A stretch of 64,000 nucleotides of DNA from Consotaella salsifontis (lineage in GTDB: Bacteria > Pseudomonadota > Alphaproteobacteria > Rhizobiales > Rhizobiaceae). Location of the stretch: assembly GCF_900167365.1 (NCBI RefSeq), contig NZ_FUXL01000002.1:310001-374000 (forward strand), given 5' to 3'. This document shows, in pieces, positions 46,047-55,097 of the stretch. The notes beneath the pieces were generated by a model. It did not search any database. It worked only from the letters and a program-made list of their open reading frames with translations, and was not told the origin of the DNA. Position 1 is the first letter of the stretch, and every line of letters begins with the position of its first letter. Made by a program: the position numbers and the translations under genes.

Positions 46047-46065
46047 CACCCTGGCAAGGCGCAGC

Positions 46066-46090
46066 GGGTGACGCCATATTGACGTCACCC
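46066..46090 (+). terminator. Hairpin between ialB and tldD
   Basis: GGGTGACG and CGTCACCC, perfect 8-bp arms with a 9-nt loop, followed by TCCTTTCC. It lies 45 bp before the tldD start. It is a weak terminator for ialB or a leader element for tldD. Confidence 0.42.
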
Positions 46091-46134
46091 TCCTTTCCGG
46101 CGCCCTGCCGCGCCTATCCCTAAAGGACTCCTTC

Positions 46135-47550
46135 ATGGCTGCATCCCTGATCGATCGCTTCGACCTTTCCCGCGCCGAGATCGAGACCGCGCTCGGGGAT
46201 GCGATGCGAGGCGGCGACGATGGCGAACTTTTTCTCGAGCACCACGAATCGGAGTCGCTGGTGTTCGACAATGGCAGGCTGAAGAGCGGCAATTTCGGCA
46301 CCCAGGAGGGGTTCGGGCTGCGCGTCGTCGCGGGTGAGGCCGTTGGTTACGCCCACTCCGGCGACCTTTCGCGCGGCGGCCTGCTTCGCGCCATCGACGC
46401 GGTTGCCGCCGTGAAGACGGGGCGCACGGGGACCTATGCCGAGGCGCCGCAGCGCACGAATCACAAGCTTTACGGCGAGGAGAACCCTATCCCCTCCCCG
46501 CCCTTCGAGGACAAGGTGAAACTCCTTCAGGAGATCGACGCCTATCTGCGGGCGAAGGACCCCTCGGTTCGCCAGGTGTCCGTCAGCCTCGGTTCGCAAT
46601 GGCAAACGGTGGAAATCCTGCGCGCGGACGGGCATCTGGTGAAGGACGTGCGGCCGCTCGTTCGAATCAATGTCTCGGTCGTCGCCGGACGCGGCGATCG
46701 TCAGGAAACGGGCTCCTTCGGTGCCGGCGGGCGAACCGGCTTCGGCGCCTTCTTTGTTCAGGATTCATGGCGCGACATCGCGGATCGCGCTCTTCGTCAG
46801 GCGTTGGTGAACCTCGAGGCCGTGCCGGCGCCTGCAGGCAGCTTCGACGTGGTGCTTGGCGCCGGCTGGCCGGGGGTGATGCTGCACGAGGCCGTCGGCC
46901 ACGGACTCGAAGGTGATTTCAACCGCAAGAGACAGTCCGCCTTCGCCGGCCTGATGGGCGAGCAGGTTGCGGCCAAGGGCGTCACGGTCGTCGACGACGG
47001 CTCCATCGCCGAGAGACGCGGCTCGCTGACGGTCGATGACGAGGGCACGCCCACCGGACGCACCGTCCTCATCGAGGACGGTCGGTTGGTCGGCTACATG
47101 CAGGATCGCCAGAATGCCCGCCTCATGGGCATGCGCCCGACCGGCAACGGTCGGCGCCAATCCTACGCCCACAGCCCCATGCCACGCATGACCAACACCG
47201 TCATGCTCGGCGGCGACAAGGCGCCGGAAGAGATCATCGCCTCGGTCAAGGACGGGATTTATGCCGTTTCCTTCGGCGGCGGACAGGTCGACATCACCTC
47301 CGGCAAGTTCGTTTTCGGCTGTACCGAGGCCTACCGCATTCGCGACGGCAAGGTGAGCGAGCCGCTCAAGGGGGCGATGCTCATCGGCAACGGCCCCGAG
47401 GCCATGCGCAGGATCTCCATGATCGGCAACGACATGGCGCTGGATACCGGCATCGGCATGTGCGGCAAGGCCGGCCAAGGCGTTCCCGTCGGCGTCGGGC
47501 AGCCGCACCTGCGCATGAACCAGGTGACGATCGGCGGCACGGAGGCATAA
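46135..47550 (+). CDS. tldD: TldD-family metalloprotease subunit
   Basis: 471 residues. The zinc motif is HEAVGHGLEGD (HExxxH). Further blocks: GFGLRVVAGEAVGYAHSGD near the N-terminus, RRGSLTVDDEGTPT and FGGGQVDITSGKFVFGCTEAYRI near the end. TldD works with TldE (PmbA) to degrade unfolded peptides and process microcin/CcdA-like substrates. No tldE gene is in the window, as is usual when they are unlinked. Confidence 0.95.
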   Translation: MAASLIDRFDLSRAEIETALGDAMRGGDDGELFLEHHESESLVFDNGRLKSGNFGTQEGFGLRVVAGEAVGYAHSGDLSRGGLLRAIDAVAAVKTGRTGTYAEAPQRTNHKLYGEENPIPSPPFEDKVKLLQEIDAYLRAKDPSVRQVSVSLGSQWQTVEILRADGHLVKDVRPLVRINVSVVAGRGDRQETGSFGAGGRTGFGAFFVQDSWRDIADRALRQALVNLEAVPAPAGSFDVVLGAGWPGVMLHEAVGHGLEGDFNRKRQSAFAGLMGEQVAAKGVTVVDDGSIAERRGSLTVDDEGTPTGRTVLIEDGRLVGYMQDRQNARLMGMRPTGNGRRQSYAHSPMPRMTNTVMLGGDKAPEEIIASVKDGIYAVSFGGGQVDITSGKFVFGCTEAYRIRDGKVSEPLKGAMLIGNGPEAMRRISMIGNDMALDTGIGMCGKAGQGVPVGVGQPHLRMNQVTIGGTEA

Positions 47551-47592
47551 CCTCCGGCTGACGCAGCGCTTCAAGCTCGTCTGGAAACCATC

Positions 47593-48297
47593 ATGGACAA
47601 GGCGTCATCCATCGTCATACTTACCGGCGCGGGCATCTCGGCCGAATCCGGCATCGAGACCTTCCGCGACCAGGGCGGGCTATGGGCGCGCCACCGCATC
47701 GAGGACGTGGCGACGCCCGAAGGCTTCGCCCGCAACCCCGCGCTGGTCCACAGCTTCTACAATGAAAGGCGGCGGTCCGGGCTCGCCGCCAAGCCCAACG
47801 CGGCGCACCGCGCCCTCGCCCGCCTTCAAAAGGAGCATGCCGGACGCGTGATCCTTGTCACGCAGAACATCGACAACCTGCACGAACAGGCGGGCTCGAC
47901 CGGCGTCATCCATATGCACGGAGAATTGACGAAGGTCTTCTGCGCCGCCTGCGGCGCTCGTCAGGACCAGCTGGACGACACGAGCCTCAAGGATATCTGC
48001 CCCGCCTGCTCGGCTGTCGGGCAGATGCGTCCAGACATCGTCTGGTTCGGCGAAATTCCCTATCATATGGAAATGATCCAGGCCGCACTCTGGGAGGCGG
48101 ACGTCTTCATCTCCATCGGCACGTCCGGCGCGGTCTATCCGGCGGCGGGTTTCGTCGCCGAGGCGCGGAGCGCGGGAGCGGAGACCGTCGAGCTCAACCT
48201 CGAGCCGTCGGCGGGCTCGAGGTTCTTCAGTGCCGCTCGCTATGGACCGGCGACTCGGGTCGTTCCGGCCTTCGTGGAAGAACTTATCGCCGCTTGA
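47593..48297 (+). CDS. cobB: Class III sirtuin deacylase (CobB-like)
   Basis: 234 residues. NAD-binding GAGISAESGIETFRD near the start, QNIDNLHEQAG with the catalytic His109 in HMHGEL, and zinc cysteines 117, 120, 136 and 139. Tyr56 and Arg59 (FYNERR) form the Y-x2-R acyl pocket signature of SIRT5/CobB-type enzymes, which remove succinyl and other acidic acyl groups as well as acetyl. Cytoplasmic. Convergent with pdxH. Confidence 0.93.
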   Translation: MDKASSIVILTGAGISAESGIETFRDQGGLWARHRIEDVATPEGFARNPALVHSFYNERRRSGLAAKPNAAHRALARLQKEHAGRVILVTQNIDNLHEQAGSTGVIHMHGELTKVFCAACGARQDQLDDTSLKDICPACSAVGQMRPDIVWFGEIPYHMEMIQAALWEADVFISIGTSGAVYPAAGFVAEARSAGAETVELNLEPSAGSRFFSAARYGPATRVVPAFVEELIAA

Positions 48298-48316
48298 AGC
48301 GGTGACGTGGCTCTTA

Positions 48317-48330
48317 GGAGCGGTTGCTCC
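48317..48330. terminator. Short hairpin between cobB and pdxH
   Basis: GGAGC-GGTT-GCTCC lies between two convergent genes (cobB ends 48297, pdxH ends 48337). A 5-bp stem without a U-run, so only tentative. Confidence 0.3.
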
Positions 48331-48336
48331 CGCTTC

Positions 48337-48957
48337 TCAAGGAAAGAGCTTTTCCGTGCGCCATTGGTCGGCAGCGTCGTCGCGGTTGTAGACCAGCCTT
48401 TCGTGAAGCCGGAACGGGCGATCGCGCCAGAATTCGATCCGGCGCGGGATGAGACGGAAGCCGGACCAGTGTTCGGGGCGAGGAATCTCGCCAACCCCGA
48501 ATTTCAACGTGAACTGCGCCACCCTCTTTTCCAGGGCATGGCGGCTTTCGAGCGGCCGGGATTGTTCTGAAGCCCACGCACCGATGCGACTGCCACGGGC
48601 ACGAGACTGGTAGTAGGTGTCCGCCTCCGCATTGGAGACGACCTCCACAGGGCCGCGCAGGCGCACCTGGCGCCGCAACGTCTTCCAATGGAAACACATA
48701 GCCGCCTTCGGATTGTTCAGAAGCTGCCGGCCTTTGATGCTCTCGAAATTCGTGTAGAACGTGAAGCCGCGTCGGTCGTATCCCTTGAGGAGCACCATAC
48801 GCACGTCCGGCATTCCATCATCGTCGACGGTGGCGAGCGAAAGCGCGGTGGGGTCGTTCGGCTCGCTCTTCTCCGCCTCGGCCAACCAGGCGGCGAAGAG
48901 ATCCAGCGGTTCATCCACCGGGGAAAGTTCATCGTCCGTTAACGGCTCATTGGTCAT
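48337..48957 (-). CDS. pdxH: Pyridoxamine/pyridoxine 5'-phosphate oxidase
   Basis: 206 residues. FMN-binding split-barrel: [56 protein letters not shown], then [14 protein letters not shown] and the closing [13 protein letters not shown] with WRTEKLFP. All PLP-pathway landmarks are present. It makes PLP from PNP or PMP. It is divergent from the lipoprotein gene at 49023. Confidence 0.95.
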   Translation of the reverse strand: MTNEPLTDDELSPVDEPLDLFAAWLAEAEKSEPNDPTALSLATVDDDGMPDVRMVLLKGYDRRGFTFYTNFESIKGRQLLNNPKAAMCFHWKTLRRQVRLRGPVEVVSNAEADTYYQSRARGSRIGAWASEQSRPLESRHALEKRVAQFTLKFGVGEIPRPEHWSGFRLIPRRIEFWRDRPFRLHERLVYNRDDAADQWRTEKLFP

Positions 48958-49022
48958 GTTTCGTCTCGTTCAACAATCGGCCTCGTGCGCCGTGCACGGC
49001 GCGCCACTCTATCTGGAGCGCA

Positions 49023-49445
49023 ATGCCCGCGGTCAAAAGCCCCCTCGCCCTTATCCCGCTCATCCTGGCGCTGTCCGGCTGTACCATGTCCGGCAGCGGA
49101 ATGCAGGGGATGATCGACGACAGCGTCACGACGGGCTCCATCGCTCGGACGCCGGCGCTCGCCCATCCCGCGCCCGAGCAGGACTCCGATAATCAGACGG
49201 TTCGCAATGCCGTTTCCGCCGCCGACATCAACGCCGTGGAAGTGCATCCCCTCGCCTGGGCCAATGCCGAAACCGGCACCAAGGGCGAGATCACGGCCAT
49301 CACCGAGGTCAAGAGCGGCCCGCGCATCTGCCGGACATTCAAGACATCGCGGCAGCGCTTCGACGGGATCGCGCTCTACAAGGGAGAAGCCTGCACGTTC
49401 GGCGCTGGTCAGTGGACACTCACCCGCTTCGCCGAGTCAGAGTGA
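49023..49445 (+). CDS. RT0821/Lpp0805-type surface lipoprotein
   Basis: 140 residues; signal with lipobox LALSGC. The mature part ends with CRTFKTSRQRFDGIALYKGEACTFGAGQWTL, the short beta domain and Cys pair of the RT0821/Lpp0805 (17-kDa antigen-related) family of alphaproteobacteria. Function unknown, probably envelope. Its stop lies within the next gene on the other strand (9-bp overlap). Confidence 0.75.
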   Translation: MPAVKSPLALIPLILALSGCTMSGSGMQGMIDDSVTTGSIARTPALAHPAPEQDSDNQTVRNAVSAADINAVEVHPLAWANAETGTKGEITAITEVKSGPRICRTFKTSRQRFDGIALYKGEACTFGAGQWTLTRFAESE

Positions 49446-50060
49446 GCCGGACTGCGCCTGGCCGCTTGCCTCTCCTTGTCTGACAGCCGCCATGGCGCGT
49501 CGCCCGTAACGCCAGCTCCAGGCAGTCATCACCGCGAAGAAGATGATCCACATGCTCTCGCTGATCGGCAGGAAGACGGCGATGGGCAGAAGCGGAATCA
49601 GGACGAGGCGCACACCGGCTTCCACGAAGAGCGCAACGGCCCAGGCCAGGGTGATGGTGCGCAGGACCTGGCGATAGCGCGGCGCCGTCTGCCATAGGTG
49701 CTCGGCCTCCTGCCGCGCCTCGCTGTCGCTACCGGCGACGAAATGAAAGACAAGCGGCCTTTCGGCCATGAGCGAAGCGGCGAAGACCATACCGACGACA
49801 GCCGTGATCATCGAGCCCTTGGCCAGCATCAGAATTTCTTCATCGAACATGAGAGCGCCGAGCACCGATGCGATCGTCGCCGAGAGCACGATGAGGCCAA
49901 GCGCCTGGACGCGGCGGCTCCTGACAAAGTCCAGCAGCACGGAAGCCGCGGGGAAAAGCGCCCCCGCCGACAAAGCCGCCACGGACGACAGGCCGAAGCG
50001 GGTCAGGAGAAGATACGTCCCGTAGGGCAGCAGCACGCTGACAATAATATCCTTCAGCAT
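49437..50060 (-). CDS. VC0807-like / YciC-like multi-pass membrane protein
   Basis: 207 residues with six likely helices (for example ALGLIVLSATIASVLGALMF and SMITAVVGMVFAASL). The pattern is that of the VC0807/intracellular-septation-A-like family, with RPLVFHFVAG in the middle. Function unknown. It overlaps the lipoprotein gene end by 9 bp and is divergent from the dnaJ-like gene. Confidence 0.7.
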   Translation of the reverse strand: MLKDIIVSVLLPYGTYLLLTRFGLSSVAALSAGALFPAASVLLDFVRSRRVQALGLIVLSATIASVLGALMFDEEILMLAKGSMITAVVGMVFAASLMAERPLVFHFVAGSDSEARQEAEHLWQTAPRYRQVLRTITLAWAVALFVEAGVRLVLIPLLPIAVFLPISESMWIIFFAVMTAWSWRYGRRAMAAVRQGEASGQAQSGSL

Positions 50061-50257
50061 GGACCTTGCCGCTCATTGCGATAGCGGCACGCAGTTTGCC
50101 ACAACGGCGAGCGCAAAAGGAGCCTCTCAGGCCTGACTCTCAAGATAAGCATGTATTGGCCATCTTAAAAATCAGGCCGTCATGCTCCATATCTTCAGGC
50201 AAGACCGGAGCGTCGTCTCTGGATGTTCATGCGTTGTAGCGGGAGAGCCGAAGCTTC

Positions 50258-51217
50258 ATGCGCGATCCATATACCGTTCTCGGAGTGGCCAAGGGCGCCA
50301 GCGAGAAGGAAATCAAGTCCGCCTTTCGCAAGCTCGCCAAGAAGTTCCATCCCGACACCAACAGTTCCGATCCCAACGCCAAGACGCGCTTTAACGAGGC
50401 CAACCAGGCATACGAGATACTGGGGGACAAGGAGAAGCGCGCCCAGTTCGATCGCGGCGAGATCGACGCCGAGGGAAAGCCGAAATTTCAGGGCTTCTCG
50501 GGCTTCGGGCAGCGCGCCGGCGCGCGCCCTGGCTTCGACTATCAGTCGAGCACCCGTGCGGAGGATTTCGCCGGCGGCGAGGCCAGTTTCGCGGACTTTT
50601 TCGAACAGGCTTTCGGCGGCGCGGCGGGCGGCGGCGGCTTCCATCCGTTCGGCAGCGCCGGTGGGCGTCGCGGCGGAGCACGCGGTTTCACGGCGGCGCG
50701 CAACAGTCCGCCCAAGGGCGAGGACATTCGCGCGACCCTCAAGGTCCGCCTCGAGGACATCGTCTCCGACGCCAAGGTCGAGGCGATCTTTCCGTCGGGC
50801 AAGCGACTCGCCATCCGCCTGCCCGACGGCGTCGAGGACGGCCAGACAATCCGTCTTCGCGGCCAGGGGCAGCCCGCCTCCTTCGACGGCGTGCCTGCGG
50901 GCGATGCGCTCGTCACCATCGAATTCGTCAAGCATCCGCGTTTCGAGCTGATGGGGCGGGACCTCAAGCTGGAATTGCCCGTACCGCTGGCGGACGCAGT
51001 GCTGGGCGGCAAGGTCACGGTCGAGACGTTGGATGGGCGCATCGCCCTCACTGTTCCGCAATGGTCCAACTCCGGGCGCACGCTGAGGATCAAGGGCAAG
51101 GGCCTGACGATGAAGGGCGGCGGCCGCGGCGACATTCTCGTCCAGCTCAAGATCGTGCTTCCCGACGCGCCGGATAAGGCGTTGATCGACCTGTTCGAAT
51201 CCCGGCGTAAAGAGTAG
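50258..51217 (+). CDS. DnaJ-class co-chaperone (CbpA-like)
   Basis: 319 residues. J domain at 1-70 with HPD in [12 protein letters not shown], then a Gly/Phe-rich linker (about 75-150), then two C-terminal beta domains (about 155-315). There is no zinc-finger with four CxxCxGxG repeats, so it is the type II/CbpA form. It stimulates DnaK. fabI follows after about 95 bp. Confidence 0.93.
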   Translation: MRDPYTVLGVAKGASEKEIKSAFRKLAKKFHPDTNSSDPNAKTRFNEANQAYEILGDKEKRAQFDRGEIDAEGKPKFQGFSGFGQRAGARPGFDYQSSTRAEDFAGGEASFADFFEQAFGGAAGGGGFHPFGSAGGRRGGARGFTAARNSPPKGEDIRATLKVRLEDIVSDAKVEAIFPSGKRLAIRLPDGVEDGQTIRLRGQGQPASFDGVPAGDALVTIEFVKHPRFELMGRDLKLELPVPLADAVLGGKVTVETLDGRIALTVPQWSNSGRTLRIKGKGLTMKGGGRGDILVQLKIVLPDAPDKALIDLFESRRKE

Positions 51218-51249
51218 CTTCCCCTTCATCCGCTTGAAGCTCCCCGGAG

Positions 51250-51276
51250 GCTGTGCCATACCCGCCCGCGCACAGC
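51250..51276 (+). promoter_or_regulatory. Inverted repeat in the fabI leader
   Basis: GCTGTGC and GCACAGC, perfect 7-bp arms around 13 nt, about 36 bp before the fabI start. Candidate operator or leader hairpin; no regulator recognised. Confidence 0.35.
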
Positions 51277-51312
51277 GGTGGGATGCCACCGGCCTTCATT
51301 AAAGGAGCCATG

Positions 51313-52131
51313 ATGGTCCAGTCGAACGGCTTGATGATCGGCAAACGCGGCATCGTCATGGGTGTCGCGAACAATCGTTCGATCGCATGGGGCATCGCCA
51401 AGGCCTTGGCCGACCAGGGCGCGGAACTGGCTCTGACCTATCAGGGCGAGGCGCTGAAGAAGCGCGTCGAGCCGCTTGCCGAGGAGCTTGGCGCCTTCGT
51501 CGCCGGCCATTGCGACGTGACCGAGGAAGAGACTCTGGACGCGGTCTTTGCGACGCTCGCCGAGCACTGGGGCTCGATCGACTTCCTGGTTCACGCCATC
51601 GCCTTTTCGGACAAGGACGAGCTGACGGGCCGCTACGTCGAGACCTCGCGGGACAATTTCCGGAAGACGATGGACATCTCCGTCTATTCCCTGACCGCGC
51701 TGGCGGCGCGGGCGGAAAAGCTGATGACGTCCGGCGGGTCGATTCTCACCCTCACCTATTACGGCGCCGAGAAGGTGATGCCCCATTACAACGTGATGGG
51801 CGTCGCCAAGGCCGCACTCGAAGCCTCGGTGCGCTATCTCGCCGTCGATCTCGGCGGCAAGGCCATTCGCGTCAACGCGATTTCCGCCGGGCCGATCAAG
51901 ACGTTGGCGGCATCGGGCATCGGCGACTTCCGCTATATCCTCAAGTGGAACGAGTACAACTCGCCGCTGAAGCGCACGGTGACGATCGACGAGGTGGGAC
52001 AGTCCGCCCTTTACCTTCTGTCCGACATGTCGAGCGCCGTCACCGGCGAGGTGCACCATGTCGACAGCGGCTATCACACTGTCGGCATGAAGGCGGTGGA
52101 TGCGCCCGACATCTCGGTCGTCAAGGAATAG
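51313..52131 (+). CDS. fabI: Enoyl-[acyl-carrier-protein] reductase (NADH)
   Basis: 272 residues from ATG 51313 (AAAGGAG 5 nt upstream; ATG 51310 is directly before it). Rossmann start KRGIVMGVANNRSIAWGIAKAL, FLVHAIAF, and the catalytic pair in Tyr-x6-Lys: HYNVMGVAKAALE. NAISAGPIKTLAASGI is the FabI flexible loop region. It completes fatty-acid elongation. It is followed closely by the phosphatase gene. Confidence 0.95.
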   Translation: MVQSNGLMIGKRGIVMGVANNRSIAWGIAKALADQGAELALTYQGEALKKRVEPLAEELGAFVAGHCDVTEEETLDAVFATLAEHWGSIDFLVHAIAFSDKDELTGRYVETSRDNFRKTMDISVYSLTALAARAEKLMTSGGSILTLTYYGAEKVMPHYNVMGVAKAALEASVRYLAVDLGGKAIRVNAISAGPIKTLAASGIGDFRYILKWNEYNSPLKRTVTIDEVGQSALYLLSDMSSAVTGEVHHVDSGYHTVGMKAVDAPDISVVKE

Positions 52132-52135
52132 CCTG

Positions 52136-52747
52136 TTGCCGATCCGCCCGCTCGCCGATCTTCCACCGTTCTTTCTCTGCCGCCACGGTCAGACGGACTG
52201 GAACGCGGAAGAGCGCATGCAGGGCCAGCGGGATATCGAGCTCAACGAAACCGGGCGGCGGCAAGCCGTCAGGAACGGCCGAAAGCTGCGCGAACTTCTG
52301 GGAGAGACGGCGTCGGCCTTCCGCTATGTCTCGAGCCCGCTGTGCCGCAGCACCGAAACCATGAGCCTCATTCGGCGAGAGCTCGGCCTTTCGCCGGACG
52401 ATTTCCAGATCGACGAGCGCCTCAAGGAAATCCATTTCGGCGACTGGGAAGGCTCGACCTTGCAGGAGCTCTCGCTGGCGGATCACGCGGCGGTCGAGGC
52501 GCGCGAGGCCGACAAATGGAACTATGTCCCTCCCGGAGTCGCGGCGGAAAGCTATGAAGCTCTCTCAGTGCGTGTCGCCCCGGTCTTCGACGCGCTGGAC
52601 GCTCCGTCGATCCTGGTCGCCCACGGCGGCATCATTCGTGTTTTCCTGAAGCTCTACGACAGCATGGCGTCGGCGCGCGCCGCCCATTCGGCCATCCCGC
52701 AAGACCGCATTCTGAAGGTCAGCGGCGGACGCGCCGAGTGGATCTGA
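52136..52747 (+). CDS. Histidine phosphatase family protein (GpmB-like)
   Basis: 203 residues from TTG 52136, 4 bp after fabI, with AAGGA 8 nt upstream. Catalytic RHG in FFLCRHGQTDWN; the second His is in LVAHGGIIRV, and Glu in KEIHFGDWEG. Typical broad-specificity acid phosphatase or cofactor-independent phosphoglycerate mutase-like protein; substrate unknown. Cytoplasmic. Confidence 0.88.
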   Translation: MPIRPLADLPPFFLCRHGQTDWNAEERMQGQRDIELNETGRRQAVRNGRKLRELLGETASAFRYVSSPLCRSTETMSLIRRELGLSPDDFQIDERLKEIHFGDWEGSTLQELSLADHAAVEAREADKWNYVPPGVAAESYEALSVRVAPVFDALDAPSILVAHGGIIRVFLKLYDSMASARAAHSAIPQDRILKVSGGRAEWI

Positions 52748-52801
52748 GAAGATCGCGCGCTTCCGTGCCCTGCCATGCACGCCGGGATGACGGCTGAACG
52801 G

Positions 52802-53356
52802 CTATCCCGCGAAGCCGCCTGCGCTCAAGAAGGCCGCTTCCTCGGCGGTCGTCTCTCGCCCGAGCACGGCATTGCGGTGGGGAAAGCGACCAAAGCGGGC
52901 GATGATGTCGAGATGCTCGTCGGCGAAGCGCCGCTGTTGCGGGGCGATACGCGCGACCAGATCCACGCAGCGCCGCTGATCGGCGATATCTTCCGAATGC
53001 ATGAACGGCAGGCAGAAAAAGAGCGCCAGCTCCCCTTCCACCTGCTTCTCATAGCCGGCGTCCAGCGCCTCCGCCGCGAAGTGGCGGGCGAGCGGATCGG
53101 TCGCGAACATGTGCGCGGTGCCGCGAAAGGCATTGCGCGGAAACTGATCGAGCAGGACGACCAGCGCCAGCGCTCCCTCCGCCGTCGCCATCCAGTCATC
53201 CAGACGGCGAGCGGCCGCATCCCAATGCGCGCCCGAAAAGCGCGAGCGGAAATCGGCGTCGAAGGCGTCGTCCTTGACGAACCAGTTGTCCGAGGCTCCC
53301 CGCCAAAAGGTGACGATCGCGGAAGCGACCGTGAGCGGCGTCGCTTGACCGGTCAT
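52802..53356 (-). CDS. DUF924 family protein
   Basis: 184 residues from ATG 53356. All-helical TPR-like fold; family marks are DAFDADFRSRF, LVVLLDQFPRNAFRGTAHMFATDPLA, FFCLPFMHSED and GRFPHRNAVLGR. Function unknown. It is convergent with the phosphatase gene, and the DUF1344 gene lies upstream on the same strand. Confidence 0.9.
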   Translation of the reverse strand: MTGQATPLTVASAIVTFWRGASDNWFVKDDAFDADFRSRFSGAHWDAAARRLDDWMATAEGALALVVLLDQFPRNAFRGTAHMFATDPLARHFAAEALDAGYEKQVEGELALFFCLPFMHSEDIADQRRCVDLVARIAPQQRRFADEHLDIIARFGRFPHRNAVLGRETTAEEAAFLSAGGFAG

Positions 53357-53467
53357 GGCAGTGCCTCCGCCCCCGCGCGGTCGCGCGGAAGGGAGCGCCC
53401 GAATCGACGTTGGCGGCCGAGGACGGGAGGAGCCTCGGCCGAAGGCCACGCGATGGCGATCACGCGA

Positions 53468-53698
53468 TTACGCGACATCGCTCTCGGCATAGATGAAATA
53501 GACTTCCATGCCGGTTTCGACGGCGGCATAGTCGAAATCCTCAGGGAGAAGATAAACGCTGCCATCCTCGAGAGTCAGGGCAGCTTGGTCCCTGTCGATC
53601 TTGACGATACGACCGCCGGTTTCCTCGGCCATAGCCGGGATGGTCAGTGCCACGCAAAGAAACGACGCAGCAAAAAAGGCTACAATTTTTCTAGCCAA
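53468..53698 (-). CDS. Small secreted DUF1344 protein
   Basis: 76 residues from TTG 53698, chosen for the strong GGAGG 8 nt upstream. A signal peptide (ARKIVAFFAASFLCVALTIPAMA) is followed by a 50-residue beta domain, GRIVKIDRDQAALTLEDGSVYLLPEDFDY. DUF1344 proteins are short periplasmic proteins typical of Rhizobiales, of unknown function. The frame continues upstream but without a start signal. Confidence 0.78.
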   Translation of the reverse strand: MARKIVAFFAASFLCVALTIPAMAEETGGRIVKIDRDQAALTLEDGSVYLLPEDFDYAAVETGMEVYFIYAESDVA

Positions 53699-53879
53699 GT
53701 CGAGAACCTCCGTTCTACCCCTGGTTCTTGCCACGCGACGGGAAGGCCGCAAACTCAAATTCGAAGCAGTGCGTCGCGTCAGCCGCGACCTGTTCAAGGT
53801 TGATCTAAATTGTGGCATTAAGACGAGCCAGCATGTTTAATAATCGGTTACTTTGTGACGTTTCGTTACCGCCTGAATT

Positions 53880-53912
53880 GACCGCGTGTTCACCCTCGCT
53901 TTAAACGCGGTC
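53880..53912 (+). promoter_or_regulatory. Inverted repeat upstream of aroC
   Basis: GACCGCGT and ACGCGGTC, perfect 8-bp arms separated by 17 nt, ending 28 bp before the aroC ATG. Candidate operator or leader stem. Confidence 0.4.
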
Positions 53913-53940
53913 CAACCTCTCGCTCTTCGGGACGCCTCTC

Positions 53941-55035
53941 ATGTCGCACAACAGCTTTGGCCATCTTTTCCGCGTGACCACCTGGGGCGAAAGCCACGGC
54001 CCGGCGATCGGCGCCGTGGTGGATGGCATGCCGCCGAACATCCCCTTCACCGAGGCCGAGATTCAGACCTATCTGGATAAGCGCCGCCCCGGCCAGTCGC
54101 GCTACACGACGCAGCGGCAGGAGGCCGACAGGGTGCGTGTGCTGTCCGGTGCCATGCTTGGCAGCGCCGAGGGTGAATTCGTCTCCACCGGAACGCCGAT
54201 CTCGCTCATGATCGAGAATATCGATCAACGCTCGAAAGACTACTCCGATATCGCCCAGCGCTATCGGCCCGGCCATGCCGACATCACCTACGACATGAAA
54301 TACGGCATCCGCGACTATCGCGGCGGCGGGCGCTCCTCGGCGCGCGAGACGGCCTGCCGCGTGGCGGCCGGGGCTTTGGCGCGCAAGGTGGTTCCGGGCG
54401 TCGTCGTGCGCGGCGCGCTCGTCCAGATCGGTGACATTGAGATCGATCGCGCCCGCTGGGACTGGGAAGAGGCGGACCGCAATCCGTTCTTCTGTCCGGA
54501 TGCGGAGACGGCGGGGAGATGGGCCGAATTCCTGGATGCGGTTCGCAAGCGCGGCTCCTCCGTCGGCGCGGTGATCGAAGTCGTCGCGGAGGGCGTTCCG
54601 TCGGGCCTGGGCGCGCCGCTCTACGGCAAGCTCGATCAGGATATTGCTGGCGCGCTGATGTCGATCAACGCGGTCAAGGGCGTCGAGATCGGCAACGGCT
54701 TCGCCGCCGCGACGCTGTCCGGCGAGGACAACGCCGACGAAATCCGTCGGGGGCCGGACGGCAAGCCTCATTTCCTCTCAAACAACGCCGGCGGCATTCT
54801 CGGCGGCATCTCCACAGGACAGCCTGTCGTCGCGCGCTTCGCGGTCAAGCCGACATCGTCCATCCTGACGCCGCGCAAATCGATCGACGCCGAGGGCAAC
54901 GAGGTCGAGGTGATGACCAAGGGGCGGCACGACCCCTGCGTCGGCATTCGGGCCGTACCCATTGGCGAGGCCATGGTGGCCTGCGTGCTGGCGGATCATT
55001 ATCTGCGGCATCGGGGGCAGACGGGCCAGGGATAA
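53941..55035 (+). CDS. aroC: Chorismate synthase
   Basis: 364 residues. Landmarks: [71 protein letters not shown], and [11 protein letters not shown]. It uses reduced FMN to convert EPSP into chorismate, the branch point to aromatic amino acids and ubiquinone. Separate promoter likely (122 bp or more of free DNA upstream). Confidence 0.96.
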   Translation: MSHNSFGHLFRVTTWGESHGPAIGAVVDGMPPNIPFTEAEIQTYLDKRRPGQSRYTTQRQEADRVRVLSGAMLGSAEGEFVSTGTPISLMIENIDQRSKDYSDIAQRYRPGHADITYDMKYGIRDYRGGGRSSARETACRVAAGALARKVVPGVVVRGALVQIGDIEIDRARWDWEEADRNPFFCPDAETAGRWAEFLDAVRKRGSSVGAVIEVVAEGVPSGLGAPLYGKLDQDIAGALMSINAVKGVEIGNGFAAATLSGEDNADEIRRGPDGKPHFLSNNAGGILGGISTGQPVVARFAVKPTSSILTPRKSIDAEGNEVEVMTKGRHDPCVGIRAVPIGEAMVACVLADHYLRHRGQTGQG

Positions 55036-55097
55036 GAGCTCCCATTCGCGATCTTTCAGCCATTGGAAGAGTTCTTGTTCCGCGCTAGTTCTTTGAT

